A DNA stretch of 64,000 nucleotides, taken from positions 1 through 64,000 of the forward strand of contig CAVSTF010000006.1 in assembly GCA_963730785.1 (NCBI GenBank). Direction: 5' to 3'. The stretch comes from Bog-473 sp963730785 (GTDB taxonomy: Bacteria > Actinomycetota > Acidimicrobiia > Acidimicrobiales > RAAP-2). A model generated the notes under the pieces. It searched no databases and was not told the DNA's origin. It saw only the letters and a program-made list of their open reading frames with translations. Position numbers and translations under genes: made by a program. Below, in pieces: positions 8,742 to 18,804 of this stretch. The number at the start of each line of letters is the position of its first letter. The stretch's first letter is position 1.

Positions 8742-10092
8742 GCACCCAGGTCACGATCATCGGCGGGGGCAGCTATCAATGGGGGCCCGAATTGATGGCT
8801 GACCTGTTCGGCACCCCCTCCCTCAAGGGCATGCACCTCGTGCTAGCAGGACATCAACCCGGCCCGCTGCCCAAAATGGAAGCGCTAGCTCACAAGCTCA
8901 ATGAGGCGCTGGCGTCCCAGGCCACCATCGCCACCACCACCGACCAGCGGGCCTCGCTGGAGGGCGCCGACTTTGTGATCGTTTGCATTTCCACCGGCGC
9001 CTTCCGCTCCATGGCGGTCGACCTCGTCGGTGCCGGCGCGAATTCGGGATCACCCAGACGGTGGGCGACACGGTGGGTCCTGGCGGGATCAACCGCGCAC
9101 TGCGCAACATCCCGGTGCTCGTCGGGATTGGCCAGAACATGGAGGAGATCTGCCCCGATGCCTGGTTGTTAAACATCACCAATCCGATGACCGTCTTGAC
9201 TCGGTCCATTTGCCGGGAGACCAGCATCAAGACGGTCGGCCTGTGCCACGAGGTGGGCAACTTCTGCATGGATCTGGCCATTGCCCTCGGTAGGCCGATG
9301 GAGGCGGTGGTGCCCTCGGTCACCGGGATCAACCATTTTCCGGTACTGACCGAGTTCCTGGTCGACGGCAAGAACGGTTTCGACGTCATCCGCGATCTGG
9401 TCGAGGAGGTGGGCGGGTTGGAGTCGCTCACGCCGTACCCGGGTCGTCCCGAAGCGACGATGTTCTCCAAGCGCGACTTCGCCGAGCGCCACGTGCTGAA
9501 ACTGACCATGCTGGACCGCTGGGGCACCTTCCCGGCCGCCGGTGATCGGCACATCGCCGAGTTCGTGCCATTCGCGCTTACGGAGGAGTCCGAATGGGGG
9601 GCGACGTACAACATCGAACTCAGCCCGATCTCCAAGCGGGAGCGGATCGCCGCCGAGGACATCGCCAACGTGGACGCCTGGTTGGACGGATCCAAGACGT
9701 TGCAGACCTGGCAGTCCGGTGAGCTGCCCTCGCCCATTATTGAAGCCATGCTGACCAACGTGCCTTTCGAGGCGCCGGTCAATATCCCCAACACGGGGCA
9801 GGCACCCAACCTGCCCAAAGATGTGGTGCTCGAGTCGATCTGCGTGATCGATGGGGACGGCATCCGGGGTCGGGATGTGGCGATCCTGCCCGCCCCCTTC
9901 GACGAAATCGTTCGCCGCCACACCGCCACCCAGGAGCTGACGGTGGAAGCGGCCATTCGGGGCGACCGCTCACTGGCCGCGCAGGCCTTCGAGTTGGATC
10001 CGCTGGCCGGTCGGGGCGATCTCCGGGTGACCGAAAAAATGATTGATGCCTTGCTGGCCGGCACGGCGGAGTGGCTGCCGCAGTTCGCGTAG
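8738..10092 (+). CDS. glycoside hydrolase family 4 (NAD- and metal-dependent glycosidase), frameshifted
   Basis: About 450 residues, usual for GH4 enzymes, which cleave alpha- or beta-glycosides by an NAD-assisted redox mechanism with Mn2+. The N-terminal dinucleotide fold reads ITIIGGGSYQWGPEL. LLNITNPM, the metal-site Cys in GLCHEVGNF and the His in GINHFPVL are all present. Compensating frame changes near 8845 and 8875 distort the segment that should read close to VLxDINPxRL, and another occurs near 9035. The C-terminal part from 9045 is one clean frame ending in WLPQFA. It heads the catabolic operon behind the palindromic operator. Substrate (alpha-glucoside, galactoside or glucuronide) cannot be fixed. 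Confidence 0.85.
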
Positions 10093-10151
10093 CGTCACTG
10101 GATCAGGTTCCAGTGCGGGACCAGAACCTTGTACACCCGGAAGGTGTGACC

Positions 10152-11041
10152 ATGCGTATTGGATTCGTCGGCCTCGGCGCCATGGGATTGCCAATGACCG
10201 GGCACTTGGTGGCGGCCGGTCACGAGGTGACGGTGGCCTCCCGTAGCCGTGGCCCCATCGACGCCGCCGTGGCGTTGGGCGCCCGATGACGGGGGTTCGC
10301 CTCGCGGCGTGGCCGAGGCAGCCGACGTCATCCTGCTCTGCGTACCAAACTCGCCCCAGGTGGTCGAGGTGGTGGACGACATGTTGCCCGCCCTCGGCAG
10401 TGGGCAGACGGTGGTGGACTGCTCGACCATCGACCCCGACGTCGAGCGGGCGCAGCACAGCCAGGGTGAGCGACACCGGCGCCCGCTATCTCGATGCGCC
10501 GCTCTCTGGCGGTTCGGCTGGCGCGCAAAGTGGCACCCTCACCCTGATGGTGGGCGGGGACGAGTCGACACTGGCCGACACCGAGCCAGCCCTGACCCCT
10601 TTTCCGGTCTCATCGTCCACGTCGGCGGCCCCGGTATGGGCCAGGTGGTCAAGCTCTGCAACAACCTGATCTACGCCGCCCAGATGACCGCCACCGCCGA
10701 GGCCACCGCACTCGCCGTTAAGTCGGGTGTCGATATGCGCAAGCTCTATCGAAGTGGTCACGCACTCGTCCGGTGATTGCGTGGCGGTGCGCACTCGTCT
10801 GCCGGTGGCAGGCGTGGTGGCCGACAGTCCGGCCTCCAACGGATGGCAGCCCGGCTTCATGACCGACCTCATGGCCAAGGACCTCGACCTGGCGCTGGCC
10901 TACGGCGCTGCCGCCGGCGTGCCCATGGCGACCACGGCCACGGCCCGCCAAATGCTGACGGCGGCCAGCAGTGCCGGCTACGGCCGCGAGGACTTCTCCG
11001 CCGTGGCCAAGGTCGTGCTGTCGTTATCCGGCGCCGAATGA
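10152..11041 (+). CDS. beta-hydroxyacid dehydrogenase (3-hydroxyisobutyrate/tartronate semialdehyde reductase family), frameshifted
   Basis: About 295 residues. GFVGLGAMGLPM is the N-terminal NAD(P) loop and DAPLSGGSAGAQSGTL is the substrate-binding signature. The catalytic Lys lies in GQVVKLCNNLIY, and KDLDLALAYG lies near the C-terminus. Frame changes occur near 10287, 10465, 10600 and 10755. Start ATG 10152 follows AAGGTG. It overlaps the next gene by ATGA. In a sugar-catabolic operon this enzyme could oxidise or reduce a short hydroxyacid such as tartronate semialdehyde or a threonate-like compound; that is inference. Confidence 0.8.
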
Positions 11042-11802
11042 CCAAGCCGAGTGGGCTGGTCACTCCGGCCTTGATTTTGGCGGCCGACCATCGGGCCCGG
11101 GGCGTGATCACCATGGAGGACTACGCGTCGTACCGCGGCGCGTTGGCCAAGGCCTTCCAGCCTGCGATGGCATTCTGGCCACGGCGCAACCGCTGGGCGA
11201 TTTGGCCGATGGGGGCCACCTCAACCGTGCGCAGCGCACCTATCTCTCGCTCAACCGCACCGGATTGGCTGGGTCTGCCTTCGAACTCGATGATCGCTTG
11301 ATCGCCAGCGTGGCCCGGGCGGCCGCCGATGGTTGGACCGGTATGAAACACATGACCCGGATTGACCTCAGCGATCCGCTGACGTCACCGGCCCTTGAGC
11401 TCTTGGGTCAGGTGCTCGAAGCGTCGAAGGCCGCCGGGCTGGAGGCACTCATTGAGCCGCTGGTCTGGCGGGACGGCAACGTGGCGCACGATGCCGATTC
11501 CATTGTCTACGCCGCCATCGTGGCCCACGACATGGGCGCGCCGTTGATCAAGGTGCCGGTGCCGATGGCCGAGCCCGGAGTCGAACGTGTGCGTGCGGTG
11601 GCCCGGGTGGTGGCCAGTGTCGGCGTGCCCGTGCTCTTTCTCGGCGGACCGAGAGGCGATTCGGGTCGCCAGCCGGTGCTCAGTCGAGGTGCATGACGTC
11701 ATGGCCGGCGGCGGCGGCGGCATGGCCATCGGGCGCACCATCTATCAGGATCCCGATCCGGCGGAAATGTCCGTCCTCGTGGCGGAGGCCATACATCAAT
11801 GA
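11038..11802 (+). CDS. class I aldolase, LacD/DeoC-like (Cgl0159-type), frameshifted
   Basis: About 255 residues of a (beta/alpha)8 aldolase. LILAADHRARGV resembles the first strand of LacD/FbaB-type aldolases and the Schiff-base Lys candidate is in LIKVPVPM. The phosphate-binding end reads MAGGGGGMAIGRTIYQ. Frame changes occur near 11155 and 11655. The ATG overlaps the previous stop, and the following kinase ATG overlaps this stop. The likely role is cleavage of the sugar phosphate made by the adjacent FGGY kinase. Residue assignments are by eye and the exact substrate is unknown. Confidence 0.7.
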
Positions 11803-13268
11803 TGATCTTGACCATCGACTTCGGCACCACGGTGACCAAGGTGGGGCTGTGGGGCGACGACGGGCTCGTCGCTCTGGCCCGCTCCGAAGTCCCGACGACC
11901 ACGCCCCAAGTGGGCTGGGCCGAGCAGGACCCGCTGCGCTGGTGGACCTCGCTGGTCATCGCCTGTGCCGAGGCCCGAACCTTGGCGCCCGTGGCCTTCG
12001 GGCAGGTCGACGTGGTGGCGTGCTCGGGGGCACGCCAGACCTTCGTCCCGGTCACCCGTAGCGGTGGGCCCATCGGGAAAGGCCTGTTGTGGTCGGACCG
12101 CCGGGGCGTGGCCGAAATCGGCGCGCTGACCGAGGCCATGGGGGGAGAGGCCATCAATCGGGCCCGGACCGGCATCCCGCTCGACGGTGGGTCCGTGGCC
12201 TCGAAGCTGGCCTGGCTGGCCCTTCACGAGCCGGCCCGCCTGGAGGCCTGCGATGCCGTGCTGTCGCCGCGCGACCTGATTATTTTGCGGTTGACCGACG
12301 AACTGGTGACCGACTCCACTCTCGCGTCGCGCAGTGGTCTCTACGACTTCGACGGCAACGTGGTGCGCGAGCTGGCGGGTCCGGTGCTCGGGAAGCTGCC
12401 CAGTGTGGTGCCCTCGGACACCGTGGTCGGACAACTAAAGACCGTCCCGGGAGCTGAGTTGGGTCTGAAGCCGGGCATTCCCGTGGTCATCGGCGCCGGC
12501 GATCGTCAATGTGAAGTCCTTGGATCCGGCGCATCAGAAGACCGACCCATGGTGAGCTGGGGCACGACGGCCAACGTGTCGGTCCCGGTGCATGAACGCC
12601 CGGTCCCCTCTCCGGCCGGCGCCGTGGTGACTCGCGCCGCCACCGGCGATTGGCTGTTGGAAGGCGGCTTGTCCGCCGCCGGTTCATTTTTGGCTTGGCT
12701 GAGTCGCTTGTTGGGACGCCCCGTCGACGAATTGGCGGCGGGAGCGACACTGAGCCCAGCCGGCGCTCGCGGTGTCATTGCCGTGCCGTGGCTCGACGGG
12801 GCTCGAGCACCCTGGTGGCGGGACGACGCCCGGGCCGGCTTCTTTGGATTGGGTGCGGCCCACGGCGCCGACGACATGTCGCGGGCCGTCATTGAGGCGG
12901 TGGCGTGGGACGTGCTGCGCTGCATGGAAGTGATCACCGCCGGGCGGCTTGGAGGTAGCCCGGCGCATCAGATCACGCTCGGTGGCGCCGGTACCGGACT
13001 CCCATTGTGGGTCGAAGTTCTCACGTCGGTGCTGGGTGTGCCGGCCACCCGCCACCGCTCCGGTGAGGCGGCATCGGCCGGCGCAGCCTTGCTGGCCGGG
13101 CGTGCACTGGGACTCGAACTGACCTTGGACCAACTGGATCCTGTGGTGGCCCTAATCGAACCCGATCCGGAAGCAGTGGAGATCTATCGCGCCATGCGGC
13201 CTCAGGTGGAACACGTCGCCACCTCTGTCCTGGCCGCGACCGAGACGCTTCCCCGTCCCTCCGAGTAG
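11799..13268 (+). CDS. FGGY-family carbohydrate kinase
   Basis: An intact 489-residue kinase. ILTIDFGTTVTKVGLW is the N-terminal ATPase loop of the FGGY fold, CSGARQTFVPV and LWSDRRG form the substrate region, and the second nucleotide-binding segment is ITLGGAGTGLPLW followed by SGEAASAGAALLAG. It is closest in appearance to xylulokinase-like members but the sugar cannot be assigned. It overlaps the aldolase gene by four bases and lies 14 bases before the LarA-like gene. This is the first gene after the junction without a frameshift. Confidence 0.88.
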   Translation: MMILTIDFGTTVTKVGLWGDDGLVALARSEVPTTTPQVGWAEQDPLRWWTSLVIACAEARTLAPVAFGQVDVVACSGARQTFVPVTRSGGPIGKGLLWSDRRGVAEIGALTEAMGGEAINRARTGIPLDGGSVASKLAWLALHEPARLEACDAVLSPRDLIILRLTDELVTDSTLASRSGLYDFDGNVVRELAGPVLGKLPSVVPSDTVVGQLKTVPGAELGLKPGIPVVIGAGDRQCEVLGSGASEDRPMVSWGTTANVSVPVHERPVPSPAGAVVTRAATGDWLLEGGLSAAGSFLAWLSRLLGRPVDELAAGATLSPAGARGVIAVPWLDGARAPWWRDDARAGFFGLGAAHGADDMSRAVIEAVAWDVLRCMEVITAGRLGGSPAHQITLGGAGTGLPLWVEVLTSVLGVPATRHRSGEAASAGAALLAGRALGLELTLDQLDPVVALIEPDPEAVEIYRAMRPQVEHVATSVLAATETLPRPSE

Positions 13269-13282
13269 TCAAAAGGGGCATC

Positions 13283-14552
13283 GTGCAGGTCCGGATCGCC
13301 TACGGCACTGAGGGCCGGCTGCTCAATGTGCCCGAGAGTGCCTCGGTCATCTTGCCCAACGAACTGCCGGGTCTCGATGACGAGGCCGGTGCGGTGTCGG
13401 CCGCCGTGCGTGGAGCGGGAGTCGGTGCGCTGGTCGATGCGAGCTCATCGGTCGTCATCGTGTTTCCGGACTTGACCCGACCGATGCCGAACCGCACCGT
13501 GTTGCCGCCCTTGCTCGCCTCCCTTGAAGAATTCGGCGTGCCCGATCACCACATCACGCTGCTCTGCGCCACCGGCACGCATCGTCAGGCCACCCGGGTC
13601 GAAATGGAGGAGTTGGTGGGGGCCGACATCGTGAATCGCTACGTCATCGTCGACCATCAATCCGACAGCGATGCCCATGTCACGGTCGGTGCGGTCGACG
13701 GCGTACCCGTGCGGTTGCAGCGTGAGTACGTCGAGGCCGACGTCCGGATCATCACCGGGTTCGTCGAACCACACTTTTTCGCCGGCTTCAGCGGCGGTCC
13801 CAAGGCGGTCTGCCCGGGGTTGGCTGCCACGGAGACGATCCTCGAGGCACATCATCCCCGGCGCATTGCCGACGCTCGATCCACGTTCGTGCGCCGACAC
13901 GGCAACCCGGTGCACGACTTCGTGCGCCAAGCGGTTGCGCTGTGTCCGCCCCAGTTGTCGGTGGACGTCACCATCAATCGGAAGCGTCAGATCACCGCCG
14001 TCTTTGCCGGCGAGCTCGTGGTCACTCACGACGCCGCCTGCGCCTTCGCCGAGGCGTCGGCCGTCCAGCAGGTCGATGCCCCATTCGATGTCGTGGTCTC
14101 GACCAACGGTGGGTACCCACTGGACCGCAACCTCTACCAGGCGGTCAAGGGCATGGCCGCGGCCGAGCGCATTGTCCGTCCAGGCGGGATCATCATCATG
14201 GCGGCGGCCTGTCTTGACGGCGTGCCTGGTGATGGCGCGTTCGCCCAGATGCTTTCGGCAGCCCGCTCCGCGTCCGATCTCGTGGCGGCCGACGGCGGAC
14301 CAGAACTGGATCGCTGGCAGGCCCAGGTACTCGGACGGGTTCTGCGGACGGCCCAGGTCTGGCTCTACAGCGAAGGACTGTCGGACGACACGACCGAAGA
14401 TGCCCTGCTTCAACCGGTGCGACGACCTCTCGCGGGCGGTTACCGATGCGCTGGCCAAGGTGGGTGGGGGCCGAGTCGCCGTGCTTCCTGAGGGTCCGTT
14501 GACGGTGGCGACCGTTTCTCCGTCTTCGGGGTCCCCAACGCTCGTTATGTGA
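13283..14552 (+). CDS. LarA-like nickel-pincer racemase (one frameshift near the end)
   Basis: About 422 residues, the length of lactate racemase LarA and related 2-hydroxyacid racemases. Seen are DLTRPMP, TGTHRQ (His), EPHFFAGFSGGPKAVCPG (the His and Lys that hold the nickel-pincer cofactor in LarA) and EAHHPRR (His). A frame change near 14412 moves the last 45 residues to another frame ending at TGA 14550-14552. Start GTG 13283 follows AAAAGGGG. LarB, LarC and LarE, which make the cofactor, are not in the window. In this operon the enzyme may epimerise a sugar-derived hydroxyacid. Confidence 0.82.
14545..14550 (+). promoter_or_regulatory. -10-like hexamer TTATGT of the transport operon
   Basis: The hexamer ends on the first T of the second palindrome, exactly as TAGACT does at 8699. 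It matches the TANNNT rule less well (second base T). The repetition of hexamer plus palindrome before two operons supports a promoter here. Confidence 0.35.
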
Positions 14553-14563
14553 CACTCGTGTCA
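14550..14563 (+). promoter_or_regulatory. palindromic operator TGACACTCGTGTCA
   Basis: A perfect 6-2-6 inverted repeat that differs from the site at 8704 by one base. It begins at the stop codon of the LarA-like gene and ends 19 bases before the GTG of the MFS-LivF gene. The two sites share spacing to a -10-like hexamer and to the start codon. A common repressor for the catabolic and transport operons is the simplest reading. Confidence 0.65.
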
Positions 14564-14582
14564 GGGATAGAGTGACGCCCCA

Positions 14583-16787
14583 GTGAGTGACGAGCCGCTG
14601 TTCGACTTCGCCGTTCCGGACGACTTGCTCAAAGAGGTCGTAGCCAAGAGCCGCGATCCGGAGACCGTGGCCGAAGTCGAACTGATGCCCGGCACCGGCG
14701 ACGGCAAGCCGCCGTCCCTCGTGGCCATCTTGCGCCAGGCCAAATTCGCCCCCTTGGTCCTCCTCACCGGTGCGGCCATGGTGCCGGGGACCCTGGGCTA
14801 CGGCATCAACCTGGTGGGTAACAACATCCAGCATTCGTTCCATCTCTCCAACGCTGGGCTGGGCGCGGTTGCGTTCGTGGCTCAGGCGGCGCAGCTGCTG
14901 TGGGCAGTGCCACTGGCGCTGTGGGCCGACCGGGGCAGCCGCAAAATGGTCTCGATCGTCTCACTGGTGATCGTGGCTGCCTTCGCACCACTCATGGGAC
15001 TGTCGCCCAATGTGTGGTGGTTCGTACTGCTCTACCTCATCGCCTCCATCGGTTTCGGGGTGAACAACACCGCCCACAACTCGTTCCTTTCTGACGCCTA
15101 TCCCACCGAAGCCCGAGGACGAATTTTCAGCTGGCATAACTTGTCAGATCCCCTGTCGGGCACCATCGGCCTACTGCTCTTCGGCCTGGTCGTGTCGATC
15201 TCGCACACCTGGCGGGCCGGACTGTTGTTGGGTCTCATCGGGTTCCCAATGGCGCTCGCCATGACCAAGCTGCGTGAGCCGGCCAAGGGCGCCAATGAAG
15301 CCAGCCACATCCTTTCCTCGTCGGGCATGGACTTGCAGTCCCAGCAGGAGAAGGCCCCCCGAGTGCTCCTCGGTTCGGCCATCACCCGTCTCCTTCGCAT
15401 CCGCTCGCTCTATTTCCAGCTGGTGGCCGTGGCCATCCTCGGATTTGCCGGCACCGGCGCCCCACTGTTTGGCAACCTCTTCTTTCATGACAAGTTCCAT
15501 TTAGGTACGGCGGCCCGCAGCGAAGTCGAGACCATCATTGGGGTGGCCGGCTTCCTTGGTTTGCCGTTGGCCTACGTGATCGGTGATCACTTCTTTCGCC
15601 GCGCCCCGCAAAAGCCATTGGCCATCGCGGGGATCTGCATCTCGACCTACGGCGTCCTTTTCGTCACCTCGCTCTATGTACCGCAGCTCTGGCTCTGTGT
15701 GACCCTGCAGTTCCTGGGTCAGTCGGCCGTGGCCCCGCTCAGCATCTGCATCTTCTTGACGTTGGCCGCCACGGCACCACCCGAGATGCGCACCATCTGT
15801 TTTGCCATGTTCGGGGTCTATTCACTGGTCTTCGGCGGCTTCGCCGGCAGCATTGTGCTTGGCGCCGTGTCCGATGCCATCGGCGGGCTGCACGGGATCA
15901 TTGCCGCACTGACCATCATTGCGCCGGTCTGCGTGGTCGGTGGGATCCTCCTCCTGATCGGCTCACGTTTTGTGCGGCGGGATATCACCCTGGTCATTGA
16001 GGACGTGTTGGAGCGTTTCGCCGAGGGCAAGCGGCGCCAGACCGGCGCGGCCATTCCGGCGCTCCAGGTGCACAATCTCGACTTTTTCTACGGCACCAAC
16101 CAGGTGCTCTTCGACATGAACCTCGAAGTGGCGCAGGGCGAGATGGTGGCGCTCCTGGGCACCAACGGGGCAGGCAAGTCGACCCTGTTGCGCGCCGTGT
16201 CGGGGTTGTCGCATCCCCACCGTGGCGTGGTGCGGATCTTCGGCGTCAACACGACGTACCTGGAGCCCGAACAGATCATCGATCAGGATGTGGCGCTCCT
16301 GGTGGGTGGAAAGATGGCGTTCCCGGGCTTGTCGGTGCGCGACAACCTCCGCATTGGTGGTCATACCTTCCGAAAGGATCGGGCCCGCTCGGTCAAGGCC
16401 ATGCAGGAAGCCATGGAGGCTTTCCCCGAACTCAAGGCTCGTATCGATCAACCGGCGGGCACGCTGTCGGGTGGTGAGCAACAGATGCTGGCCCTGGCCC
16501 GGGTAATGATGACCAAGCCCAAGCTGTTGCTGATTGACGAGCTGGCCCTCGGCCTGGCACCCATGACCGTCGAGCGGTTGATGGGAATGGTGCGCCGCAT
16601 CAACCAGGAGGGCACCACGGTGATCCTGGTCGAGCAGAGCGTGAACCGGGCCATGAGCCTGGCCGAACGTTGTTTCTTCATCGAGCGCGGGGAGATCCGA
16701 TTTGACGGCCCGACGGCTGAGTTGATGCAGCGGGACGATCTGCTCCGACCGGTCTTCCTCGGTACCGCCTCGACGAGCCTGGCGTAG
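14583..16787 (+). CDS. fusion protein: MFS transporter joined to LivF-type ABC ATPase
   Basis: A single uninterrupted 734-residue frame. Residues about 45-465 are a major facilitator domain with about 12 helices and the loop 2-3 motif ADRGSRK. Residues about 490-734 are an ABC ATPase of the branched-chain amino acid (LivF) type: GTNGAGKST (Walker A, about 526), LSGGEQQMLALAR (signature) and LLLIDELALGLAP (Walker B, Glu present). The ATPase follows the last helix with a short charged linker (ERFAEGKRR). The next genes supply LivH-LivM, LivG and a binding protein but no separate LivF, so this ATPase domain probably serves that ABC importer, tethered to an MFS permease. The start is GTG; the ribosome site is weak. 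Confidence 0.85.
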   Translation: MSDEPLFDFAVPDDLLKEVVAKSRDPETVAEVELMPGTGDGKPPSLVAILRQAKFAPLVLLTGAAMVPGTLGYGINLVGNNIQHSFHLSNAGLGAVAFVAQAAQLLWAVPLALWADRGSRKMVSIVSLVIVAAFAPLMGLSPNVWWFVLLYLIASIGFGVNNTAHNSFLSDAYPTEARGRIFSWHNLSDPLSGTIGLLLFGLVVSISHTWRAGLLLGLIGFPMALAMTKLREPAKGANEASHILSSSGMDLQSQQEKAPRVLLGSAITRLLRIRSLYFQLVAVAILGFAGTGAPLFGNLFFHDKFHLGTAARSEVETIIGVAGFLGLPLAYVIGDHFFRRAPQKPLAIAGICISTYGVLFVTSLYVPQLWLCVTLQFLGQSAVAPLSICIFLTLAATAPPEMRTICFAMFGVYSLVFGGFAGSIVLGAVSDAIGGLHGIIAALTIIAPVCVVGGILLLIGSRFVRRDITLVIEDVLERFAEGKRRQTGAAIPALQVHNLDFFYGTNQVLFDMNLEVAQGEMVALLGTNGAGKSTLLRAVSGLSHPHRGVVRIFGVNTTYLEPEQIIDQDVALLVGGKMAFPGLSVRDNLRIGGHTFRKDRARSVKAMQEAMEAFPELKARIDQPAGTLSGGEQQMLALARVMMTKPKLLLIDELALGLAPMTVERLMGMVRRINQEGTTVILVEQSVNRAMSLAERCFFIERGEIRFDGPTAELMQRDDLLRPVFLGTASTSLA

Positions 16788-16796
16788 CCGATCCGC

Positions 16797-18804
16797 ATGA
16801 TCCTCGCCTTCACCGCTCCCAACTTCATCCTGTTGCAGGGTCTGGTCATCGGCCTGAGCTATGGATTGCTGGCGGTAGGTCTGGTGCTGATCTACCGCAC
16901 CAATCGCGTCCTCAACTTCGCCCAGGGTCAGGTCGGCGTTATTGCGGCTGTCTTCTTGGTGAAGCTGACGGCCGACTTCAAATTCAACTACTGGTTCGCC
17001 CTCATTCTTTCCATCACGTTGGCGGCCGGTTGTCGGCGCGCTCTCGGAGCTGGTGCTGCGCCGGCTCTTCAACCGGCCCCGCGTCTTGATCATGGTGGCC
17101 ACCATCGGACTCAGCCAGGTCCTCCTGGCACTGACCGCGCTGCCGTTTATCCGACCCAAGAATCTCTACAAGCCGGTGCCGGTGCCCTTCGATGTCTCCT
17201 TCACCGTCGGCGGCGTCATCATTCCGCCCAGCGCCGTCCTCACCCTGATCGTGGCCCCCATTGTCACCATCGCCTTGGCGGTGGCCGTGCGCTACTCCTC
17301 ATGGGGACTGAACATGCGGGCCATGTCGGAGAATGCCGATTCGGCCCGACTCTCGGGCGTGTGGATTCGGCGCACGTCCACCCTGACCTGGACGGTGGCC
17401 GGCGCGTTGTCGGCCTTCACGGCCATTCTCAATGCGCCGGGACAGACCAGCGCATTGACCCAGGTACTCAGCCCTGATCTGTTGCTGTTCGCCCTCACGG
17501 CCGCACTGGTAGGCGCCATGATCAACCTCACGGTGGCCTTCATTGCCGGCGTCGGGGTGGGGATGATCTACGAGTTGCTGCAGTGGAACATCTCCACCAC
17601 CGCCAACCAAGAACTGGTTCTGTTCGCCCTCGTGTTGGCCGTGCTGTTGATTCGGGTGCGGGCGTTGCGCAAGGGCAGCCGAACCGGAGAGAGATCGAAC
17701 TGGCAGTACGGCGCTGCCACCACGGTGCGGGCGACAGCCGACGTGCTACGCCGCCGAGTGTCGCGGACCGGCATCGGCTTCACCTTGCTGGTGGCCGTGC
17801 TCTTGCCCCAACTGTTGAACGTCGGCAACGACTTTCTTTTCAGTCAGGTCTGCATTTTTGCCGTCATCGCGCTCTCGCTGACCATATTGACCGGGTGGGC
17901 CGGTCAGGTGTCACTGGGACAATTCGGACTGGTGGCGGTGGGCACGTTGGTGGCCACGCACCTGGGTGCATCGGTGCCGCTGCCGCTGGTCCTGCTCTAC
18001 GCCGGCGCAATCACGGCGGTTGTGGCCATTTTGGTCGGGCTCCCGGCGCTGCGAATGCCCGGACTGTTCTTGGCCGTCACGACCCTGGGGTTCGCCATCT
18101 TCATGCAGGAGTCGGTACTCGGGACGTCCTGCTTCACGTTGCCCGGACTCCACCGCAATTTGTGCGTCGGATTGCCCAATCCGGCCTCGACGCTCATCGG
18201 TCGACCTTCGCTCTTCGGTATTGGATTGCACTCGGAGAAGGCGTTCGCCTGGTTCTCATTGGGCGTGCTCCTGCTGTCGATTTTTGCCGTGCGCATGTGG
18301 AGAGATAAGGGCATTGCTCGTCGCCTAGTGGCCGTGCGCGACAACGAACTCGGTGCGGGGGCGATGGGCATCCCGGTGTTGCGGACCAAACTATTGGCCT
18401 TCGGCCTCTCCGGTTTCATGGCCGGCTACGCCGGTGCGTGTTACGCCTTCGCCACCGAGCGTTTCAGCACCACGACCTTCGATCCCACCATTTCGTTCAT
18501 CATCATCTCCATGGTGGTCATCGGCGGATTGGGTTCCATTTCGGGAGCCGTCCTCGGCGCGCTGTACCTCGAAGGCCTGCCGGCCATCTTCGGATCCAAC
18601 TCGACGATCCAATTCCTGACCAGCGGCATCGGCCTGATCGCCTTCATTCTCTATTTGCCTGGTGGTCTGGGCGACTTGCTACAACGCTTTGGCGATGTGG
18701 TGACGCTCGGGGTGCGATCTCTCCTTGATCGACGGTCCTCCGGCGGCGCGGCGGACGAACCGACGGAACTGGCGCCCCTGCTCATGCCACCGGTGGAGGC
18801 ATGA
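16797..18804 (+). CDS. fused LivH-LivM permease of a branched-chain amino acid-type ABC transporter (one frameshift)
   Basis: About 669 residues in which an N-terminal LivH domain is followed by a LivM domain, normally two proteins. LivH shows GLSYGLLAVGLVLIYRTNRVLNFAQG and, after the break, GLNMRAMSENADSARLSGV (the EAA-like loop). LivM starts at about residue 330 and contains LSLTILTGWAGQVSLGQFG, RLVAVRDNELGAGAMGI and VVIGGLGSISGAVLGA. One inserted base near 17031 breaks the frame between LAAG and GALSELVLRRLF. It lies nine bases after the MFS-LivF gene and overlaps LivG by ATGA. Confidence 0.88.

Noticed and set aside
8898..10064. A 388-codon minus-strand frame opposite the GH4 gene
   Set aside because: The Ser/Arg-rich translation has no motif, and the GH4 frame on the other strand has conserved active-site segments.
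2321..11800. Reading the broken genes as true pseudogenes or as programmed frameshifting
   Set aside because: Breaks are too many, lack slippery-site context, and affect unrelated genes equally; sequence error near a contig edge explains them better.
15963..17159. A 398-codon minus-strand frame opposite the ATPase domain of the MFS-LivF fusion
   Set aside because: It is a His/Gln-rich shadow frame; the plus strand has intact Walker and signature motifs.
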